DNA from: Enterobacteriaceae bacterium
GTDB lineage: Bacteria; Pseudomonadota; Gammaproteobacteria; Enterobacterales; Enterobacteriaceae
Assembly (NCBI GenBank): GCA_902363335.1
Contig: CABIZV010000009.1
Span: forward strand, 1 to 64,000
Length of the DNA stretch: 64,000 nucleotides
Reading direction: 5' to 3'
Below, piece after piece: positions 27,558 through 36,664 of this stretch; the first letter of the stretch is position 1, and every line of letters starts with the position of its first letter. The position numbers and the translations under genes are program-made. The notes beneath the pieces were generated by a model. That model was not told the DNA's origin. It saw only the letters and a list, made by a program, of their open reading frames with translations, and ran no database searches.

Positions 27558-29401
27558 GGCGCGTTATCCTTCATTTTCTCTGCAATGATGTCCTGCGCTT
27601 TTTTCAGCAACGCCTGGTCTTCCGGAATTTCACTGCCGGCATCGAGATCGCTGTAAAAATCACTGAAGTTCATCACCCCAAAATCGAGGCGCTGCAGTTC
27701 ATCCACCGTGATGCCACGACAGTCCGGAGACTTTCCGCTACCGAAGCCAACGCCCAGCTGGTCACGACGTCCCTGCTCCTGAACAATACGGGCCAGTTTT
27801 GAATCAAACTGGCAGTAGCCGCGCTTTTTCTCGAGGCAGACACCGAGGACCTTTTTACTGCAGTATTCCCCGACATAGACCGTCAGTTTTTTCTCTTTGG
27901 CCTTGCCCAGCGCTTTTTCCTCGCTGCTGCAGCTGGACAATCCCACGTCCTGTCCCCAGCCGGAATCCTTGCAGCAGTTGTTAAATCCCGCCGCAAATTT
28001 CTTGCAGGACTTCCCTTCTCCGGTAAAGGCGCGGACGTTCTCGCCGTTCAGTTCAGCCACGTCTTCGCCCGCTGCGGCAACGGCGGCGAGAGCAGAGACG
28101 GCCTGACCAAACATATTGCTGGTTCCGGTCTGGCCCTGCGCACAGCTGCCGTCTTTACAGAAAAACTCTCCACCGCAGATCTGGCCGTTACCTTCTTTTT
28201 TACGCTCACAGGAGTATGTGACCAGTTGGCTCACACAGAAACCATCCACGGTATCCGCACACTGGCTGCGCGTCACCGTACAGGCAGAGTCCTTCATGTA
28301 CTCCCCACAGGTCCCTTCTGTCTCGGTCTGGGTGAGGTATGTGTCCTGCCATTTCCAGCAGTCCTGGTGGATGCTGTAGTTTTTTCCCTCTACAACGACG
28401 GTCCTGACGCCGCCAGGCTCCACACACTGAGAGCCGGTCATGGCGCCTTCAGACTTGCTGAACGGGCAGCTTTCCGACCACTCCACCCGCGGCACCCATT
28501 CCCGGCTTTTCACCTGCATATATAACGTCAGCGTCAGAGTGGAACTGCCGTTCAGGAAGCTGTTATAGATATAATCATCGACCGTTCCGATGCAGCTGCC
28601 ATTTCCGCTACAGCTGGTACCTGACAAGCGTTGGCCTTCTGATAAACGCATTCCAGCGGCACCTGACAAAGAAACCGTCTCTGACTTACCTGACAGCAGA
28701 CTGGAGTTAAAAGTTGTATTAAGCAGATTCATTTTTGAATTCAGAAACGCATAGCCTGCTTTTATTGTCAGGTTCCCACTGAGGATCAGCCCTTCCTGTG
28801 GGGCTGTGAAGCTAAAGACGATCTGCTTACCTGACCGACTAAAGCTAAATTGTTGCGGATTAACGGTGATATATTTATTTTCTGTGGTTTCTTTCCAGTC
28901 ACCGACAATAGTCGCGGTACGGGTGCAATACTGCTCAATTTTCGTGTCCCGCAGACACTGATGTGTGGTGATCTCGGTAAAACTGGCTGGCTGGTCCACA
29001 CATCCGTCAAATCCACCGCCAGTAATGGTCTCAGCTTTGTCCTTCATCGCCAGTCCTTCGGCAATAAAGGGTGCATCCAGTGACGGTTTGTTGTCTGGCG
29101 GTGTATTAAGGATAGATTCCGTGATGGCTTTTCCGGCCTCAGAACTGTTCATCGCGGCAGAACCCGGTGATGTCATATCCACGCCCGATGAGGTCACCCC
29201 ACCATAGTATCCACTCTCAGCGGGGGAAGTCGTGTAGCCCGGGATGACCTCCGCAGGCTTAAATCCCTGAATGGCATCAGCCCCCTGCCCTTTGCTCGCC
29301 TTACCCTGCTGCATTCCCTGATTAAACTGCTCGTTAGCGGTGAGCGGCTGTACCAGAAAGGCCGATGCCGTAGCCACCAGTAAAAGGAGTATCCTTTTCA
29401 T
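27554..29401 (-). CDS. traN: TraN, outer-membrane mating-pair stabilisation adhesin
   Basis: 615 residues with a signal peptide (MKRILLLLVATASAFLVQPL). It is cysteine-rich, with C-terminal clusters such as GFNNCCKDSGWGQDVGLSSC and SSEEKALG. The N- and C-terminal parts are typical. The middle (about 170-330) is the variable tip domain that selects a recipient outer-membrane receptor. I cannot assign the receptor type from the sequence. Confidence 0.95.
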   Translation of the reverse strand: MKRILLLLVATASAFLVQPLTANEQFNQGMQQGKASKGQGADAIQGFKPAEVIPGYTTSPAESGYYGGVTSSGVDMTSPGSAAMNSSEAGKAITESILNTPPDNKPSLDAPFIAEGLAMKDKAETITGGGFDGCVDQPASFTEITTHQCLRDTKIEQYCTRTATIVGDWKETTENKYITVNPQQFSFSRSGKQIVFSFTAPQEGLILSGNLTIKAGYAFLNSKMNLLNTTFNSSLLSGKSETVSLSGAAGMRLSEGQRLSGTSCSGNGSCIGTVDDYIYNSFLNGSSTLTLTLYMQVKSREWVPRVEWSESCPFSKSEGAMTGSQCVEPGGVRTVVVEGKNYSIHQDCWKWQDTYLTQTETEGTCGEYMKDSACTVTRSQCADTVDGFCVSQLVTYSCERKKEGNGQICGGEFFCKDGSCAQGQTGTSNMFGQAVSALAAVAAAGEDVAELNGENVRAFTGEGKSCKKFAAGFNNCCKDSGWGQDVGLSSCSSEEKALGKAKEKKLTVYVGEYCSKKVLGVCLEKKRGYCQFDSKLARIVQEQGRRDQLGVGFGSGKSPDCRGITVDELQRLDFGVMNFSDFYSDLDAGSEIPEDQALLKKAQDIIAEKMKDNAP

Positions 29402-30012
29402 TCACCCTCCTCGCCCAGCAGGCTTTTAGCGGTCTGCGCGCAGTCACCTTCTTCTGCCACGCGCTTTAATGCCTGATGCAGTGTGAGATCGCCCTGAAGA
29501 CGGTCAACTTTATCGCCCTGATTACCGCAGGCGACAATCAGTACCGGGACGGCGGAAATGTTGTATTTACGAAAGGTGGTCGGGTCTATCTGCACGCCTC
29601 CGGTATTACTCTCTTTCACCAGCCGGGCGACAGCATTCGCCGTGGCCCGCATGTCGCCATTCACCATCCCCCGGATAACCACAGGAATATTCAGCGCTGC
29701 CGCGTCCTGAACGCGCTGTTTCAGTTCATCTGGTGGCATCGAGAAAGAAACAAAAACCAGTGCAGCCTCAACAGGGCGCTCCCCGGGCTGCATGGATTGC
29801 CGGAACTGCTGTGCCTGCGCGTCGAGGAACGACTGATCCTGCGGTGCCACCGGACGGGGTTGCTTCAGGAACTCCGGGGTTTGCAGAGACTGAAAGCGCT
29901 GACGGTCCAGTTGCAGCTGTTCGTGAATGAACTGGCGATTTTCCGTGTGTTCAGTGGCCTGAGCCAGCCCTGAGGTCACCAGAGCAAGCAGAAAAATCAG
30001 TGATTTGCTCAC
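29398..30012 (-). CDS. trbC: TrbC, pilus assembly protein
   Basis: 204 residues from GTG 30012, whose start overlaps the preceding stop as GTGA. The frame is open to 30246, but the signal peptide (SKSLIFLLALVTSGLAQA) begins at 30012. The thioredoxin-like periplasmic domain VEAALVFVSFSMPPDELKQR and YNISAVPVLIVACGNQGDK is typical of TrbC, which interacts with TraW in F-type systems. Confidence 0.92.
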   Translation of the reverse strand: MSKSLIFLLALVTSGLAQATEHTENRQFIHEQLQLDRQRFQSLQTPEFLKQPRPVAPQDQSFLDAQAQQFRQSMQPGERPVEAALVFVSFSMPPDELKQRVQDAAALNIPVVIRGMVNGDMRATANAVARLVKESNTGGVQIDPTTFRKYNISAVPVLIVACGNQGDKVDRLQGDLTLHQALKRVAEEGDCAQTAKSLLGEEGE

Positions 30013-30377
30013 AGGGTTTCCTCCTCCGGCTGTTGGGCTACCGGGCCATAAGCCATTGCAGCAGAACGCCCGATCAACATGTCGTTCCACATCAGCCTTT
30101 CTCCGTCCGGCATATGTTGCGTCAGGAAAGGCAGCAAATCGCTTAATCTCCTGTCGATAAAGGCCAGTCGCTCTGTGGTCAGCTTTATGCTTTCCCGCCC
30201 CGGTTGAGTCACAGCAATTGCGGCTTCGCGGCATTCGAGAATGCACTTGTAAAGCCCACCATTTTTCAGCGCCATACCGTAAAGCTGGGCGAGTGTCTGT
30301 TCAGCCAGGTCGGCGCGGGAAGCGGCCAGTTCATAACGGGCGAGGACAAGCTCATACTTTTTGTTGTTCACAAACAT
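30009..30377 (-). CDS. hypothetical protein between traU and trbC
   Basis: 122 residues from ATG 30377 (AAGGAGC upstream; the frame is open to 30431). Mostly helical and soluble: MFVNNKKYELVLARYELAAS, ADLAEQTLAQLYGMALKNGG, ERLAFIDRRLSDLLPFLTQH. F has no gene here. It is locked into the operon by overlap with traU upstream (start inside/next to the traU end) and GTGA with trbC. No function can be assigned. Confidence 0.75.
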   Translation of the reverse strand: MFVNNKKYELVLARYELAASRADLAEQTLAQLYGMALKNGGLYKCILECREAAIAVTQPGRESIKLTTERLAFIDRRLSDLLPFLTQHMPDGERLMWNDMLIGRSAAMAYGPVAQQPEEETL

Positions 30378-30387
30378 ACTGTGCTCC

Positions 30388-31383
30388 TTAGAGGAAAACG
30401 CAGTTGCGTTTACGCCAGAAGAGATACCCAAAGTTTCGACGGTCGTTAGGCATGTTCTTGCCGGTTTCCCAGCGGGTCACACTGCGGCCGAGTGGATGGC
30501 ACTGCCCGGCATCGGGGTACTTGTTGACCAGGTGATAACGCCAGCGGCTTTTCGGCATGATGGGGGACGGATATTCAAAGCAGACTGACGTGTTTTCACC
30601 GATTGAGTTCATGATCATGCCCTGCCGATGCAGCTTGAACGCCATACGTTCACTGAGCAGTAATGAGGTCTGCAGGGGGCTAAATTCATTGGAAACCCAG
30701 CCGTTAAACGGGTACATACTCCCCTGACTGCCGGCGCACCAGAACAGGGCGTCCAGCGGCATATGCGTCAGGCTGGCAGCGGCATCAGCCGCACAGGCCG
30801 CCTGCGCAATCACATTGCCGAACAGGATCGCTTCAGGCTGGATGATCATGCTGAGCGAACTGCTGTCCCACATCGGGTCCAGTTCGGAAAGATAGGCAAT
30901 ATCCATATCACCGGTCTGCAGGCAACCCACTGACGTGATGATATTAAGCCAGTATGTCAGGGGATATTTGTACCAGTGGACATGGTAGAACGCACCGGGA
31001 TTGGCCCGGTTCTCCTGCCCGCCGGTCCCGCTGCCGACATTACCAATATTGATGTTGAATCCCCCCAGATTCACCATGCAGTACGGAGAGCGCGTCACAT
31101 CGGTCAGAGCCATCGGCTCCCAGTAACCGATGGCCAGCCCCACACGCCAGAAAATCCCCATAGGGCAGAACTGGATGGGCATCGACGGGTTGGCGGTGTC
31201 CGGCTGGCGTCCTTTGGCCACCGGCACATTGCCAATGGTGACCGGGAAAATGCACTCCCAGCAGACATCAGTGATCGGGTTGACAAAATTACCTTCACAT
31301 TCAGCAGAGGCTGCCTGTGCCGTTCCGCTCATCCCGGTCAGACACAGCAGCGCCAGCCCCAGAGCAGCCAGATATCGCTTCAT
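30388..31383 (-). CDS. traU: TraU, mating-pair formation/DNA transfer
   Basis: 331 residues with a signal peptide (LAALGLALLCLTGMSGTAQA). Family-typical segments are present: CEGNFVNPITDVCWECIFPV and KSRWRYHLVNKYPDAGQCHP, with many conserved cysteines. It is a periplasmic protein required for DNA transfer more than for pilus growth. It overlaps the traW end (ATGA). Confidence 0.95.
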   Translation of the reverse strand: MKRYLAALGLALLCLTGMSGTAQAASAECEGNFVNPITDVCWECIFPVTIGNVPVAKGRQPDTANPSMPIQFCPMGIFWRVGLAIGYWEPMALTDVTRSPYCMVNLGGFNINIGNVGSGTGGQENRANPGAFYHVHWYKYPLTYWLNIITSVGCLQTGDMDIAYLSELDPMWDSSSLSMIIQPEAILFGNVIAQAACAADAAASLTHMPLDALFWCAGSQGSMYPFNGWVSNEFSPLQTSLLLSERMAFKLHRQGMIMNSIGENTSVCFEYPSPIMPKSRWRYHLVNKYPDAGQCHPLGRSVTRWETGKNMPNDRRNFGYLFWRKRNCVFL

Positions 31384-32015
31384 GGGGTCACCTCCGGCAT
31401 ATCCAGGGCGAAGGTGTCCACCCGCAGACGACGGCGATCTTCCGCCAGCGTCACCCGGGCCGGAATGGTTTTGAGTTCAAACTTCCGGCTGAGAGAACCA
31501 TCCTGGTCGAAGTAGATTCGGGTATTCAGGGCGTTGGTGGCTTCGCGGACATCACCGTTGACGAGTATGACGCGGTACGTCAGCGTCCCGGGCTTTTGCT
31601 TCTTCATCCACGCCAGCTGCTGCGGGTTATCTGCATCGATAAAATACAATGTGTCGGTGAAGGGCACTGTATCCAGAGGATTGATCACCTGCCCCTTGCG
31701 GGCAAACACCTGTCCCTGATGGTCCTTCAGATCTTCGCTGACCGTCAGCGACGGATCGATATAGTGCGTGGTGTTCTCCTGCGCCAGCGTCAGTCCTTCA
31801 ACCGGTTTAGGGCGTAGAGTGTTTTCAATGACACGCTGTTTGAATGCTTCCTGCTCCCGGGCCATTTCACCACTGGCCTCCATTGCCTTCAGGCGTGTCT
31901 GGATGGTAGTGAGCATGTCCTGCTCAGCAATGGGGTACATTTCCCCCCATGTCCCCAGATTTTTTGCCTGTGCTACGCCGGAAATCAGCAACAGCGCCAG
32001 CAGCCCTTTTTTCAT
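31380..32015 (-). CDS. traW: TraW, pilus assembly
   Basis: 211 residues with a signal peptide (MKKGLLALLLISGVAQA) and the conserved start NLGTWGEMYPIAEQDML. Periplasmic. It works with TrbC and TraU in the F-type core. The start shares a base with the trbI stop. Confidence 0.95.
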   Translation of the reverse strand: MKKGLLALLLISGVAQAKNLGTWGEMYPIAEQDMLTTIQTRLKAMEASGEMAREQEAFKQRVIENTLRPKPVEGLTLAQENTTHYIDPSLTVSEDLKDHQGQVFARKGQVINPLDTVPFTDTLYFIDADNPQQLAWMKKQKPGTLTYRVILVNGDVREATNALNTRIYFDQDGSLSRKFELKTIPARVTLAEDRRRLRVDTFALDMPEVTP

Positions 32016-32446
32016 CAGTTGCCGCCTCCCGCCGCCATTCGGTGTGCCACCCCTGTCTGAATCTCATCAGTGATATCGCCCGCTCCGCTGACAACTGCGG
32101 GCGTAACTAGGATCAGTGCATCATGACGGACCTGCCAGTCCTGCAGTTCCGCATTAAGGCTGGTCATAAATCGTTCGGTAAGTGCCTTAGTCTGAGGCTC
32201 ATCCAGTGACTGAGCGCCAGCCTGTTCAGTGAACTGATCCAGCGTTTTTTTCATATCAAATGACACCGTCACTGGCGTACGCCAGCTAATCAGCAGTGAC
32301 GTGACGGCGGCGTTAATACACAGGATGGTGGCGGCAACTAGTAACAGGCTGCGCAGACAGCGGCGCCTCTGGCGTTCGCGTTGCGTCAGGGCCTTTCTGG
32401 CAGTTGTGAGTTTTGATTGCGAGTCGTTAACCTGTTCCGTTTTCAT
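32015..32446 (-). CDS. trbI: TrbI, pilus assembly/retraction
   Basis: 143 residues. A basic cytoplasmic N-terminus is followed by one membrane helix (LLLVAATILCINAAVTSLLI) and a periplasmic domain with VSFDMKKTLDQFTEQA...LNAELQDWQ. It overlaps traC by 4 bases. In F, TrbI affects pilus retraction. Confidence 0.9.
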   Translation of the reverse strand: MKTEQVNDSQSKLTTARKALTQRERQRRRCLRSLLLVAATILCINAAVTSLLISWRTPVTVSFDMKKTLDQFTEQAGAQSLDEPQTKALTERFMTSLNAELQDWQVRHDALILVTPAVVSGAGDITDEIQTGVAHRMAAGGGN

Positions 32447-35034
32447 GCTGCCTCCGCAAGCGCTTCCAGTTCGCGCATCTCATCAGGGAAGTTACGTTGT
32501 GCCAGCTGGTATACGGCGTCATGGATATCCATGTTCTGCTCCCGGCACTGGCGGATAAATTCGAAGTCATCACCCTTTGAACTGAACATCGCGCGACTGA
32601 GCGGGTCGACAAAGAGACGATGGAAACTGCAGGTATCGTTGATGCGCAGCATAAAGGAGGAGAACCACTGGTCTTTGGCATCACCGAACTTACCGATAAC
32701 ACTGCGCTCCAGCTCGCTGAACTGGTTAGGACGGTTCTGGTTATACTGCTTAAACTCAGACGCATCCTGTTTGAGGATCACCTTGAAGGCAGAGTTACCC
32801 CAGGCCGCTTTTGCCGCGCCGGAGGCATCATCGGCGTCAAAGTCTTTGATATTCTGGCTGATGGTGATGAACGCGCCACGGTGGCGGCGAACCGTACGGT
32901 AGCCGGTTTCAATAAACTGACCGACCTTCTCATTTTTAAAGTTGAGCAGTTTCCAGCCTTCGTCGATGGTGCAGCACTTCTTCAGACTGCGCGGCGTGCG
33001 GTACATTTTGTCTTCGATGTAGATGATGAGGGAGAACATCACCGCAACCAGCAGGTCTGGCTTGTCCTGCAGGCCACCCAGCTCCAGGACGATAAAGCGG
33101 GCGTCATCGGTCAGTGACGGCTCGTCGCTGTTGAAGTATTCGCCGTAAATCCCCCAGGAGCAGTACTTCCCGAGCAGTTCGATAATTTCATCCAGCCGGT
33201 TGGTGATACCCGGCGAGTTCTGGTATTTCTCATCCTCACGGATAGCCGTCAGCTTCTGGACTACGTGGTCAATACGGGCTTTTTCCCTGTGCGCTTCCCA
33301 GGCCTCCTGAACCCCGCGCAGCAGCAGACTGTGGTGAACTTCATCCAGCGTGCCGTTCGGGCTTGCCAGTACCGCAAGCTGATCACGGATGCGTTCTCCG
33401 GACTCATTGATGTTGGAAATGTTGGCAAACGGATTGAATTTGAGTGATTTACCGTCAAGGTATGTCCCCCCCACGTTCTCGCAGAACGATTTGTAGCCGT
33501 CCCCCATGTCAAACACCCAGGCGATACCACCGGAGTCCAGCACGCTACGCAGGATAGGCTGTACCAGACCGGTCTTTCCCGCCCCCGAGGTGCCTGTAAC
33601 CGCCATGTTGTAGTTGGTGTTACCCATCCCGTCCCCGTAGATATCGAGGAACGCCAGTTGGTTGCGGTAGGACGGCGTCAGCAATCCACCCTGACACAGC
33701 CGGTTGTCTGCCACCACCGGCAGCAGATTCACGGCCTGGATACTCTCAGCCCGGCAGGTGGCCCCGCCCATTTTTATATCTTCCCAGAGTCCTTCAGCAT
33801 GAATGAAGGGGATCATCGCTATCCAGTTACGGAACTGCATATAGGTCGGGGAAAACAGATCTATGCCGTTCTTCTTGAAGGTATTAATGACCTGCTGTTC
33901 GCAGACAAGCGCATCCTCATCCGTATCCGGACAGAACGTGGTGACGTTATAGTAATAGCGGACAATACAGGTCTGGTTACTGTTGAGATGCTCGCGGATC
34001 TCCTTCCACTCTTTAGCCTGTTTGGCCACGCCGGGAAACAGGGTGGCATAGGGAGAGTTCGCTTTTTTGTCCCGGTCGAGATACTTGCGCGTGGCTTCCC
34101 CTTGCGTCGCCACCTGGTCTTCGGCCTCCATCACCATCGTGATAACGAACGGGCTGGCGATTGTCAGATCGGGGCTGAGCAGGTTGGACAGGTTATCGCC
34201 GCCCATCCACAGCATGAACATATCCGGGTTGTTCTCCAGCATGAAGTTCATGGCCCGCGTGGCGGTAACGCTGCCCTGACGGTCGGCAAGACTGATGAGA
34301 ACATCATCCGGACGCACATCGATACCAATACGCTGGTCAACACAGCGCTGATGCAGCTCATCAAATTTGCCGACACGAACCTCATCGGGGTACAGCTGGT
34401 CGTGTCGGGCATTCAGCATCCCGTGAACCAGCGTGGCCAGCTCCTGGTCATCTGCCGCCTGCGTATAAATTTTTGCCGCATCCAGTGAGGAGCGAAGGAC
34501 TTTCAGGGTGTGAGCGACTTCCGTCATCACAGCTGCCGTCCGCTTCTTCGCCTTCACGCAGTAAGAAATATACAGACGGTAGTCACGCAGAGTTAGCGGC
34601 AGACCGGTCGGGCTGTTGAACTGCTGCTGCGCCGCGCGCTGATAATACGCCCGGGTGATACGGTTAAATTTGTCAGCATGCTTCCCCTGCCAGCGGAACT
34701 CAGACAGGCCCCGGTCAAGCTGATCGCCAATCAGTTTGCTGGACACCAGGTGGAATGATATTGGCGTCTTACGCGGCAGTTTGCTTTTGATAAGATCTTC
34801 CAGCACATACACAATCTGTTCGTTAGCGCCGATAAGGGGCTCTGCACGCAGCAGAAAGCCCACCGTACTACGGTTCACAAACAGCCCACTGTCACGGTCA
34901 TAGTCACGGTACGGCAGGACGCTGGTCAGCTGCGGAAAATCCAGGCTGGCCAGATTGCGCGTCATCTCCGACGCGCCATCCGGCATCCGGAAGGCGTTCT
35001 GCAGATTTTCCAATACGTTCAGAAATTTTTTCAC
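32443..35034 (-). CDS. traC: TraC, VirB4-type secretion ATPase
   Basis: 863 residues. Walker A AVTGTSGAGKTGLVQPILRS and Walker B RSLKKCCTIDEGWKLL are present, with the VirB4-like N-terminal domain. It powers pilus assembly at the inner-membrane face. It begins 10 bases after traV ends. Confidence 0.97.
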   Translation of the reverse strand: MKKFLNVLENLQNAFRMPDGASEMTRNLASLDFPQLTSVLPYRDYDRDSGLFVNRSTVGFLLRAEPLIGANEQIVYVLEDLIKSKLPRKTPISFHLVSSKLIGDQLDRGLSEFRWQGKHADKFNRITRAYYQRAAQQQFNSPTGLPLTLRDYRLYISYCVKAKKRTAAVMTEVAHTLKVLRSSLDAAKIYTQAADDQELATLVHGMLNARHDQLYPDEVRVGKFDELHQRCVDQRIGIDVRPDDVLISLADRQGSVTATRAMNFMLENNPDMFMLWMGGDNLSNLLSPDLTIASPFVITMVMEAEDQVATQGEATRKYLDRDKKANSPYATLFPGVAKQAKEWKEIREHLNSNQTCIVRYYYNVTTFCPDTDEDALVCEQQVINTFKKNGIDLFSPTYMQFRNWIAMIPFIHAEGLWEDIKMGGATCRAESIQAVNLLPVVADNRLCQGGLLTPSYRNQLAFLDIYGDGMGNTNYNMAVTGTSGAGKTGLVQPILRSVLDSGGIAWVFDMGDGYKSFCENVGGTYLDGKSLKFNPFANISNINESGERIRDQLAVLASPNGTLDEVHHSLLLRGVQEAWEAHREKARIDHVVQKLTAIREDEKYQNSPGITNRLDEIIELLGKYCSWGIYGEYFNSDEPSLTDDARFIVLELGGLQDKPDLLVAVMFSLIIYIEDKMYRTPRSLKKCCTIDEGWKLLNFKNEKVGQFIETGYRTVRRHRGAFITISQNIKDFDADDASGAAKAAWGNSAFKVILKQDASEFKQYNQNRPNQFSELERSVIGKFGDAKDQWFSSFMLRINDTCSFHRLFVDPLSRAMFSSKGDDFEFIRQCREQNMDIHDAVYQLAQRNFPDEMRELEALAEAA

Positions 35035-35044
35035 CCGAAACTCC

Positions 35045-35644
35045 TTAATTTACCCGGGCCGGAAGAACCCAGTCGGCAGGACTGACCACAAAGGACACCC
35101 GACCGGGCTGATGGAAGGCGTTATCGCTGTCCACCCAGGGCGCAATCCAGACCGTGGCTATCCGGTCCTGGCTGCGTTGTGGATGCACGGAGCCGGGATT
35201 GTCACAGCGCACGCTCTGGCATGAGAGTGCCGGAGTGACTACGGACACATTTGTGCGTGAAACAGGTGTCACCGGCGTTACGGCAACCGGACGGGGCGTC
35301 AGTGTTGACGCTGCGGCGTTCGTGTTTATGCCTGTCGGGGTGCCAGCTGATACTACGGACGTGTTGCTGGTGACCTGTCCGCCGGAAGCGGGACTGACAA
35401 CGGAACGGGATGCAGACGGAACAGCCGCCGCAGAGGCGGCCGGGAGATTAACCAGGGAAGGCAGTCCGCCCGCAGCCGGCCTTCCCGCCTGCTTTGCCGC
35501 CTTGTCCCGGGCCAGCTGATTAGCCTTCGTCATGGTCATACAGGTATCAGACGTTGTGGCATCGCAGTCGAAACTGCTTTTGACACCGGCACAACCGGAT
35601 AACAGCAGGGCGCACCCTGCCAGCATAAGTGTGATTTGTTTCAT
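35045..35644 (-). CDS. traV: TraV, outer-membrane lipoprotein of the core complex
   Basis: 199 residues with lipobox LLLSGCAG (Cys18) and the typical SSFDCDATTSDTCMTMTKAN. The Pro/Val/Thr-rich middle and the C-terminus would join TraK and TraB in the channel core. The start is ATG 35644. Confidence 0.93.
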   Translation of the reverse strand: MKQITLMLAGCALLLSGCAGVKSSFDCDATTSDTCMTMTKANQLARDKAAKQAGRPAAGGLPSLVNLPAASAAAVPSASRSVVSPASGGQVTSNTSVVSAGTPTGINTNAAASTLTPRPVAVTPVTPVSRTNVSVVTPALSCQSVRCDNPGSVHPQRSQDRIATVWIAPWVDSDNAFHQPGRVSFVVSPADWVLPARVN

Positions 35645-35661
35645 CGCTGTTTCCTGAAAAA

Positions 35662-36108
35662 TTATGCGCTGAAGGGTCTGGCTGGCTGCGAAAGCGCTGA
35701 GTTAATAAACTGGATTTCAGCAGCCAGACAATAAGAGGCGTAATGCCAGTCATAATGGGCATCGGCTTCATTCATCTGACGAAGCGGCGAGCTTCGAAGA
35801 CTCTCGAACCGGGAAATACCGTCTTTCAGCTGTGCGTGCCATGTCATGGGTAGCCGGGAATAACGCAGTACACCGATGAGGGTTATCAGGCCGGTTACTC
35901 CACTGAAAAGGATGGAATCCGTTAACACGTAGCCCATCAACAGCATCAGGGTGGCCAGGGTAAAGGCCCTTAGCTGACGAGGAGCAAAATTGTCATGTGT
36001 GTACTCCACCCGTGCCTGAAGGATCTTCAGGTGCTTCAACCGTGCAATTAACTCCGGTCTGGTCAGGTCGCTGAAATCACGCAAAAGTAATAAAGAAGCA
36101 TCCATCAC
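35662..36108 (-). CDS. hypothetical two-helix membrane protein, tra operon
   Basis: 148 residues. A helical cytoplasmic N-terminus (LTRPELIARLKHLKILQARV) is followed by two adjacent membrane helices (LATLMLLMGYVLTDSILFSG; TGLITLIGVLRY) and a helical tail. It overlaps the P-loop gene upstream by 4 bases (ATGA). It occupies the place of traP/trbD/trbG on F, but no homology to these is apparent. Confidence 0.7.
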   Translation of the reverse strand: MMDASLLLLRDFSDLTRPELIARLKHLKILQARVEYTHDNFAPRQLRAFTLATLMLLMGYVLTDSILFSGVTGLITLIGVLRYSRLPMTWHAQLKDGISRFESLRSSPLRQMNEADAHYDWHYASYCLAAEIQFINSALSQPARPFSA

Positions 36109-36326
36109 TTTTGTTGACCTTCATCCCCTGGCTTCGGTGGATACCGGATGTTGCAGTTCTGACGGATAGCCTCCGCCATCCTCTCTCCGTTCTCACCGCT
36201 ATAAAGCGCTTTGATCTGGCTGACGTCAGACTTCGCCAGGAAAATCCGGATGACCTGACTGAGTGTCACGGTTTTACCACTGCCGGTTTTTCCCACAACC
36301 ATCACATTGACTTTTCTGCTTTCCAT
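36105..36326 (-). CDS. small P-loop protein, tra operon
   Basis: Only 73 residues, yet it carries a complete Walker A, VNVMVVGKTGSGKTVTLSQV, in the first 25 residues. There is no Walker B or second domain. It is tightly coupled to the next gene. It might bind nucleotide together with the neighbouring membrane protein, or be the surviving N-terminus of a larger ATPase. Its function is unknown. Confidence 0.7.
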   Translation of the reverse strand: MESRKVNVMVVGKTGSGKTVTLSQVIRIFLAKSDVSQIKALYSGENGERMAEAIRQNCNIRYPPKPGDEGQQK

Positions 36327-36329
36327 CGT

Positions 36330-36554
36330 TCACCTCTGATAAATTCTTTCCCGAATTTCCAGTAACCGCTGACACTCAGTGCAGGTCCTGACACCAGGTA
36401 TCGCTTTTTGACGCCGTTCCTGAATACGGTTTCCACAACATTCACACCGGGTAAGGCTTTCACCTTTAACGCTTAACTGTTGTCTGACCGCCTGAATGTG
36501 CAGCCTGTGAATCAGGTCTTCCTGCTCCTGCAACTGGTCCAGTACGTCTGCCAT
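36330..36554 (-). CDS. traR: TraR/DksA-family zinc-finger protein
   Basis: 74 residues from ATG 36554 (GGAAAGAG upstream; the frame is open to 36596). A C4 zinc finger CECC-x17-CTEC follows an N-terminal helix, as in F TraR. TraR binds in the RNA polymerase secondary channel and mimics DksA plus ppGpp. Start MADVLDQLQEQEDLIHRLHI. In F, traR lies between traV and traC; here it follows traB. Confidence 0.88.
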   Translation of the reverse strand: MADVLDQLQEQEDLIHRLHIQAVRQQLSVKGESLTRCECCGNRIQERRQKAIPGVRTCTECQRLLEIRERIYQR

Positions 36555-36664
36555 CGCTCTTTCCTGTGTATGCTGCCCGGACACGCTACCGCCCATCCCT
36601 TTCTCGTCTTCCAGGGCACTAACTATTCCGGATTGTGTTGTTGTGGCCGGTTTCCCGGCCCCGT

